Part shown: positions 59,901 through 64,000 of the stretch, in pieces | Position numbering within the stretch: the stretch's first letter is position 1 | Layout of the letters: each line of letters starts with the position of its first letter | Source of the DNA: Temnothorax longispinosus | Lineage: Eukaryota > Arthropoda > Insecta > Hymenoptera > Formicidae | Length of the DNA: 64,000 nt | NCBI RefSeq assembly: GCF_030848805.1 | Contig: NC_092363.1 | Coordinates: forward strand, 17,392,600-17,456,599 | Direction: 5' to 3' | Notes under the pieces: model-generated | Database searches by the model: none | Told to the model about the DNA's origin: nothing | What the model saw: only the letters and a program-made list of their open reading frames with translations | Made by a program: the position numbers and the translations under genes

Positions 59901-61589
59901 CCATAGAAAAAGCAACGATTTTAGAAATGAAAAAGAGATATTTCCTGCATTATTTCTTTCTTGAATTATTCTACTCATTATATATTACAATCGACTCATA
60001 CGTTTTACTCCACTTTCACGACTAGAAATTTTTCCCACGTGTCAGCGATGTTCTAGAATGTTAATGCTTCACCGTTTTATTTCATGTTAAACATACTTTC
60101 TTTTTCTATCTCTCCTCGATAATTATTAATTTTTTCAGCGTGAAAACGTGGCAATTAAAGTTAAATGCGTTATTTTATCAGATAGGATTTGGACCTCTTT
60201 TTTTTTCATCGCCGTAAAAAAAAGTGCTAAACCGATATTTTGCCGCGGAAACTTGAAATAACTTCCTACGAAGTGCTTAATTGCATCTGGCGCGCCGCTG
60301 ACTAATTGGAAAACTTATTGATCCAGCGTACTTGATCCTGACGATGGCATGAAAACTCGCTCCTGACCGAGCCGCTCGTAATCCTTCGTCTCCTTCGCGT
60401 CTCTTTTCCTACCGGTCGTCATTTTATTTCGAAAGCTATTGCCACGTCTGCTTGTCCAAAAGTTGGCGATATTGTCGACCGTTCTGATTTTACAGGACTT
60501 CGAAGAACATGTCTTGACGCTGTCGTGAATTTTCTGATTCTGCAGGCAGATCATTGCGTTTTTTCTCTCCGTCTCGTGTATCTTGCAATAAAATTTAATC
60601 CTCGAGCGATCAAATTCGCCGAAGGACTCAGTCGTCCTTCGATTTCTGTTTACAACGTTCGAATGCTCGTTCCTCGTATCGCAAGGACGACTCAAAGGAA
60701 CGGTCTCACATCTGGGACGAAATGCGTTTCGTGACTCTCCGTTCTCGAGATATTCCTCACCCACGTCCTTGTCTCGCTCGTAGTTTGTTTTACGATTAGC
60801 CGAGGCTTTGTGGGGATCCACGACGATGGTCAAGACATCACGCTTGGATGACGTAGCACGCTCATTTTCGGCGTCTTGTTTCTGCCGTTGTTCTTCCTCC
60901 TCCTCCTCCTCTTCGACTTCAAAGAGGAAGCTCGACACGGAGGAGTCCAAGGAACTGTCCAGCACAAACGTGGGGTTCTCATAGGATACATGTTTGCTCG
61001 GTCGACTCGTGTCCGTCTCGCAGGACGCACGTTTATCGCTACATTTCTTATCTCGAGTGTCTTCCTGCGAGCTCTCCGTACTGTGTCTCCTGCGAAAAAT
61101 GTGACTGACTTTCGGTGATTTCATCCCTTCGTCCTTTGTCGAGGCTCTCTCCACGTCCTTGCGACCCTTGCCCATTAGCCTGTCAGTCAGAGACAGCTTA
61201 TTCTTCAGATCCTTAGTGATTTCCCGCGGATCGACATCGCGATCCGATACCGAGGTCTTTCGAGGACTCGGAAATGCCTCGCCGCCGATTTTGTCGCGAG
61301 AATTCATATCCTTGACATTTTTTCGCGGACTCGTGGGCTTCTCACCGTCCTGAGATTCCTCAACAACAGGGAGATCACACCCTTTCTTGACGGTGAGATC
61401 CTTCGAGACGGACGAGAGATCGAAGCCGGCGGTCAATCGCAGGTTCGCATGATTGCGTATCTTCGACATCAGTTTCACAGACGCTCGGAAGGACCTCGAC
61501 CTCTTCAAAGTCGACATCCTGCCGCCCGTGGAACGCCTCGAGAGAAGTTCCATCTTCGGGCTAGATGAGGCGGATTTGCGAAATTTCAT
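50570..61589 (-). CDS. wake: Wide awake/banderuola orthologue (ANKFN1 family)
   Basis: In Drosophila this protein (WAKE/Banderuola) sets clock-timed sleep onset by raising GABA-A receptor function and also acts in neuroblast polarity; ANKFN1 is the vertebrate counterpart. It is a cytoplasmic, cortex-associated adaptor. Eleven exons, high to low coordinate: 61589-60332, 59610-59473, 59342-59264, 56896-56793, 55287-55027, 54784-54482, 54406-53967, 53840-53461, 53366-52760, 52653-51868 and 50905-50570. Summed length is divisible by three and all phases agree, giving about 1563 residues. Order: disordered Arg/Ser/Lys-rich N-terminus (1-420), ankyrin repeats (~466-526), Ser/Gly linker, FN3 (~614-712), long conserved central region starting WRDIDGRVPRF (~715-1190), Ser/Thr-rich low-complexity region (~1190-1450) and a Ras-association-like domain (~1452-1545). 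The start at 61589 is the first ATG in an open frame that continues upstream, so 5' exons may be missing. Confidence 0.9.
51868..52653 (-). CDS. wake: wake exon: Ser/Thr-rich low-complexity region
   Basis: Begins IASQTVGISMKHLFSLDRN and is dominated by Ser, Thr, Asn and Pro, with short conserved-looking pieces (LIPLQNVRLPPSKSEDTLIL, SLHSLSSDEYSATNSSVCL). It ends PPLPGILQ at donor GTACAG, in phase 0. Confidence 0.9.
52760..53366 (-). CDS. wake: wake exon: conserved central region, last part
   Basis: Begins EEWDYLKRVPRICTSETS and includes ISPEDSLVHRLYDAEVIELT and LPIPVFEMVYLNTYQKDVIN. It ends SSQQN at donor GTAATT. A coiled-coil-prone helix (LELSVAKDKLARLQDLQLQV) precedes the end. Confidence 0.9.
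53461..53840 (-). CDS. wake: wake exon: conserved central region
   Basis: Begins AALGIQDLGQLYHKPIRDIQ and ends PHCKIRDNSHVS at donor GTAAGT, phase 2. It contains SSVDLIQLVVPTKSPNVLP. No standard domain is recognised; conservation within the family is expected. Confidence 0.88.
53967..54406 (-). CDS. wake: wake exon: start of conserved central region
   Basis: Begins WRDIDGRVPRFAGRLEELN and includes QLFTATSKFQKNLRRGVFLA and WLMKVACTWDDVKSLRQDM. The acceptor (TCGAAG) lacks a strong pyrimidine tract, so the exact 5' border is less certain than for the other exons, but the phase fits. Confidence 0.85.
54482..54784 (-). CDS. wake: wake exon: fibronectin type III domain
   Basis: Reads PPDMPFLVAVDVTGTTSITV, then RFQEPDSHDSPICTKFKVQW and GQKYHFRAAAGNLKGYSRF. 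These show the P-x-x-P opening, the central Trp strand and the Y-x-F-R-(V/A)-x-A-x-N-x-x-G strand of FN3 domains. A complete domain sits in a single exon. Confidence 0.95.
54871..55018. mobile_element. MITE-like hairpin in a wake intron (148 bp)
   Basis: aatagattgagagccaattt... at the left matches the reverse complement of the right end (attggctctgaatctatt) over about 60 bases, including paired aaccacggttaa / ttaaccgtggtt-like blocks. It fills much of the intron just upstream of the FN3 exon and ends 8 bases before the exon at 55027. Confidence 0.7.
55027..55287 (-). CDS. wake: wake exon: Ser/Gly-rich linker
   Basis: Begins KSPESLGSHLASLLSEAEHR, continues with a Gly/Ser-rich stretch and ends with the basic helix LWERRARALRKMLLGFDQAR at donor GTAAGT. 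It separates the ankyrin repeats from the FN3 domain. Confidence 0.9.
56793..56896 (-). CDS. wake: wake exon: second ankyrin repeat
   Basis: Reads VNSDGLSPLDVAVLSNNRPL and AKMLVAFGAQEGNQ, the D-G-x-(T/S)-P-L-D-x-A beta-turn plus helices of an ankyrin repeat. Borders are TTTACAG and GTAAGT. Confidence 0.94.
58585..58612. repeat. Perfect 28-bp palindrome in a wake intron
   Basis: cggctgagaaataa is followed immediately by its exact reverse complement. It lies in the intron between the exons at 59264-59342 and 56793-56896. Confidence 0.9.
59264..59342 (-). CDS. wake: wake exon: first ankyrin repeat
   Basis: Reads LFAAVEHGHLDKARTILEST then DVDVN, the A-x-x-x-G-(H/N)-L-x-x-(V/A)-x-x-L-L-like helix pair of an ankyrin repeat. 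Borders are TTTTTAG and GTGAGT. Confidence 0.93.
59473..59610 (-). CDS. wake: wake exon preceding the ankyrin repeats
   Basis: After a pyrimidine-rich acceptor ending GCACAG it reads EFHSLQGMEFLEGFGKKKQQ, PHQQLNNLSSIHINPLSAQS and LNIHLH, phase 1 at donor GTATTT. It joins both neighbours in frame. Confidence 0.85.
60332..61589 (-). CDS. wake: wake exon: disordered N-terminal region
   Basis: Starts MKFRKSASSSPKMELLSRR and is rich in Ser, Arg, Lys, Asp and Glu, with a run of acidic residues (EVEEEEEEEEQ) near the middle. It ends in phase 1 at a weak donor, A|GTACGC (60330-60331), chosen because it fits the next exon; the frame otherwise stops nine codons later. The frame is open upstream of the ATG for about 45 codons (EHSDVSKLSKG...), so an upstream acceptor near 61685 and an earlier start are possible. 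Confidence 0.7.
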
Positions 61590-64000
61590 CTGGGGATCGT
61601 TCGATATACGGTCGACGGATTCGCTTGATATACGGTTCCAATGTCCTATCGAGATATCCGATCCCTTTGAGAGTTTCGATACGTCTGAATGTTCTCAATG
61701 CGATGAAATCATTTTTCGCATATCGCTCGTTTTATAAATTATTGATAACATGTGTTATTGCTGTCGGCAATAAGGCACGTTACTGCTCCTCTTTGGTAGG
61801 CTAAAGCTTCGACATTTGCGATTCCCCGTAAATTTCTCGTAAAGTAATTCTTTGGCTGGGTAGCTGCAAAAAGATCATCGATACCGTCATTTGCTTGATC
61901 CTATACTGTCTCTAACGTAACGGCACATTTTTCTCTCGGATTGCACGACGAGGAGGGAATTATACGCGTTACAATATATTATATACAGTACATAAGCTTC
62001 GGAGATTATTCCTCCGAAGCTCCTAAAACGTGATTATATTAATGCGATTAGTCTGTGAATTAATTCACAACGTGCCGAGTTTTCGAGCTCTGACTGATAG
62101 AATATTTTCGCCGGCTTGTCCCGTTTGCGATGAAACTGATAAATATTTACACGAATAAACGCTAGGGAGAAGCGAAAGAGCGGTTAGCAATGAAAGGGGA
62201 TTAGCATCACGAGTGTTGCGATGAAACGACGAGACGTGGTCGCTACGTGACTGTCGTTTCTGAAACGATTTTATTGTTTACTTAGGGCCACGTACTCGCT
62301 CGATTCCGCCACGCGACAATTGGCCATTACGAAGAAGTGGACGGAACAAGGCCTCTTCCTCCTCGGACAATTTACCGGACCAATCAAATTTATTGCTGTC
62401 GTCCGTTAGTCGTTAAGATCTTGATGACAGCGAAGTGTAGGTGCACCAAGATCAATGACAAGATCGCTGCTGGCAGTGCTGGCTTAACCAGCATCGAACA
62501 TACAATACAGCGATTGTTCCCAGCAATGAATACGCCAGAGAAATTAAGCACGAGTTCAACTTTTCGCAACTCCTCGAACCTACATTTCAAGAGGATAGTG
62601 ATGTTTGATATCGATATCTGTATCAGAAGAAAAAAATCGATACGATATCGGAGATTCGAATAAAGAATCATTCATGTCGAGACGCGATCGCGTTCGTATC
62701 GGATAAATGTAATAATTTTCAAGCGTTTTACTCCAGATTTTTATACGCCGCTCCACGTCGTATCGCGAGCTCGGCTTTCTCCGACTGAAAAATTCATCAG
62801 CGTGTTATTCACAGAGTGATGATTGACTAAAATATTCTTCCACGGCTCGTGCCAGCCTGTTTCTCGCGAAAGCGTGGATGTTCGAGCCTTCTCTAATCGA
62901 TTGGAAGGGGCAAAAATTGGCCGCTCTCTGGCAGTCCAGATTGGAGCTCATTAGAAGCTAACGAGGGAATTACAGATCGACTGGGATGTTAATAGGGTAA
63001 TTATAATCCGGAACCAAATGTGAATTGTCAGATAATCTCGATCTGAGGCAGCAGATTCTTTGACTCTCCAATAACCAATCAATATTTCAAATTAAAAGAA
63101 CATCTATAAGCGCGTAATTCGAGAAAAAAAAATCGGATAAGGAAAGGACGGGAAAGAACTTCCGCGGCTTGGACGTTCTTCTTTCAACGGACGTCGCATT
63201 AATCATCCTGACAGTGTGTCTCTTTTTCCTATTTTCCTTTCCTTCTCATTCGTCTTCTCCCGTACTTCCGCGTAAGTCACACGGTTGTTATCACGATGCA
63301 TCGATCTCTTTATAGAAGACGTCAACTCCGAGTCCGCCTCTTAAAAGCGGAACGATTCGCGAGTAAGTCCTAACTCATTTTCCTACTTTGTTACGGACGG
63401 TTGTTTACCCCTTCAGAGCGTTGTCCTCGTTATCGGTCTCTGTCCTGATAGACGACAATCTACTTCCTGTAATGAGGAGTCACGGTTCTTTGACGCCACT
63501 TCCTTACGTTCAAGAAGATATACGCTATAACCGAGTTACCATTTTTGCGTTACAGGATATTAAGTTTTAAATATTTTCGTTTCGATTCTATTCTACAACT
63601 ATGCAACTATCTGTATGCGCGGTTTTTGCTTCTTTTTATTCGAAATATAATATAAATTTCTCTGCTTTTGTTAATGATATTTGGCTTTGTCAATTTTTAT
63701 TTGTCCTTTACACACTTTCGTTTTTTTTAATGAAATAACTTTATAACGTACTATTTTTTTGTATTCTGTATTCGGCCAGAGAGCTAGACAACAAACGTTA
63801 CCGTTTTTTAACGTTTAAATTCACAGTGATAAAAATTTGTTTTTTAACGTTTAAATTCACAGTGATAAAAATTTGTTTTTTAACGTTTAAATTCATAGTG
63901 ATAAAAATTTGTCTCATACATAGAAAGTTGCAGGAAGCTTTTAGAGATAATATCACACACTCTAGAGGCACTTCTATTTGTTAAGAACCCTTCTGTTTGT
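61590..64000. other. wake: Probable 5' region or intron of the wake gene
   Basis: No further exon can be supported. A short perfect hairpin (gcttcggag/ctccgaagc) sits near 61995-62020 and a three-copy tandem repeat lies at 63803-63911. Confidence 0.4.
63803..63911. repeat. Tandem repeat, three copies of 36 bp
   Basis: The unit gttttttaacgtttaaattc plus acagtgataaaaattt occurs three times in a row with one substitution (cacag to catag) in the last copy. Confidence 0.95.

Noticed and set aside
1..64000. tRNA, rRNA, CRISPR arrays, transposase or reverse transcriptase genes, viral genes
   Set aside because: I looked for T-loop consensus, regular short repeat arrays and catalytic motifs in the open frames and found none I could support; a tRNAscan or RepeatMasker run would be decisive.

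Overview
This window looks like nuclear DNA of an insect. All recognisable genes are split by introns with GT-AG borders, CpG is not depleted, AT-rich intergenic DNA is full of short inverted-repeat elements, and the recognisable proteins are animal families. The high CpG and the MITE content fit an ant or another hymenopteran, but that assignment is inference.

Layout. 1-22198: no exon I can support with confidence; probably the very long first intron of a prominin-like gene whose signal-peptide exon is at 22199-22535 (minus strand). 22536-26608: divergent intergenic DNA with three inverted-repeat mobile elements, one a textbook piggyBac-type MITE, ending in a CpG-rich promoter-like zone. 26609-27221: two short exons (plus strand) of an unrecognised gene. 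About 27481-30331: a large fold-back element with 0.7-1.3 kb arms. 30707-38840: an animal heme peroxidase (minus strand), ten exons reconstructed, with the catalytic residues intact and a tyrosine-rich, repetitive, cysteine-free tail of about 975 residues. 38841-50569: mostly non-coding, with an orphan exon at 41210-41474, a putative last exon near 43206-43522, a possible small membrane protein at 39914-40138 and more inverted repeats. 50570-61589: the insect orthologue of wide awake/banderuola (vertebrate ANKFN1), minus strand, eleven exons reconstructed with all phases compatible, about 1563 residues: disordered N-terminus, ankyrin repeats, FN3 domain, a conserved central region and a C-terminal Ras-association-like domain. 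61590-64000: probable 5' region of that gene, plus a short tandem repeat.

The genes do not form a pathway; they are ordinary neighbours on an insect chromosome. The most interesting item is the peroxidase fused to its own tyrosine-rich repeat tail, a plausible self-crosslinking matrix protein. The fold-back element carrying an insertion with a transporter-like fragment is second. I found no CRISPR array, rRNA, confident tRNA, viral gene or transposase ORF. All splice sites were read by eye and are not supported by transcript data.
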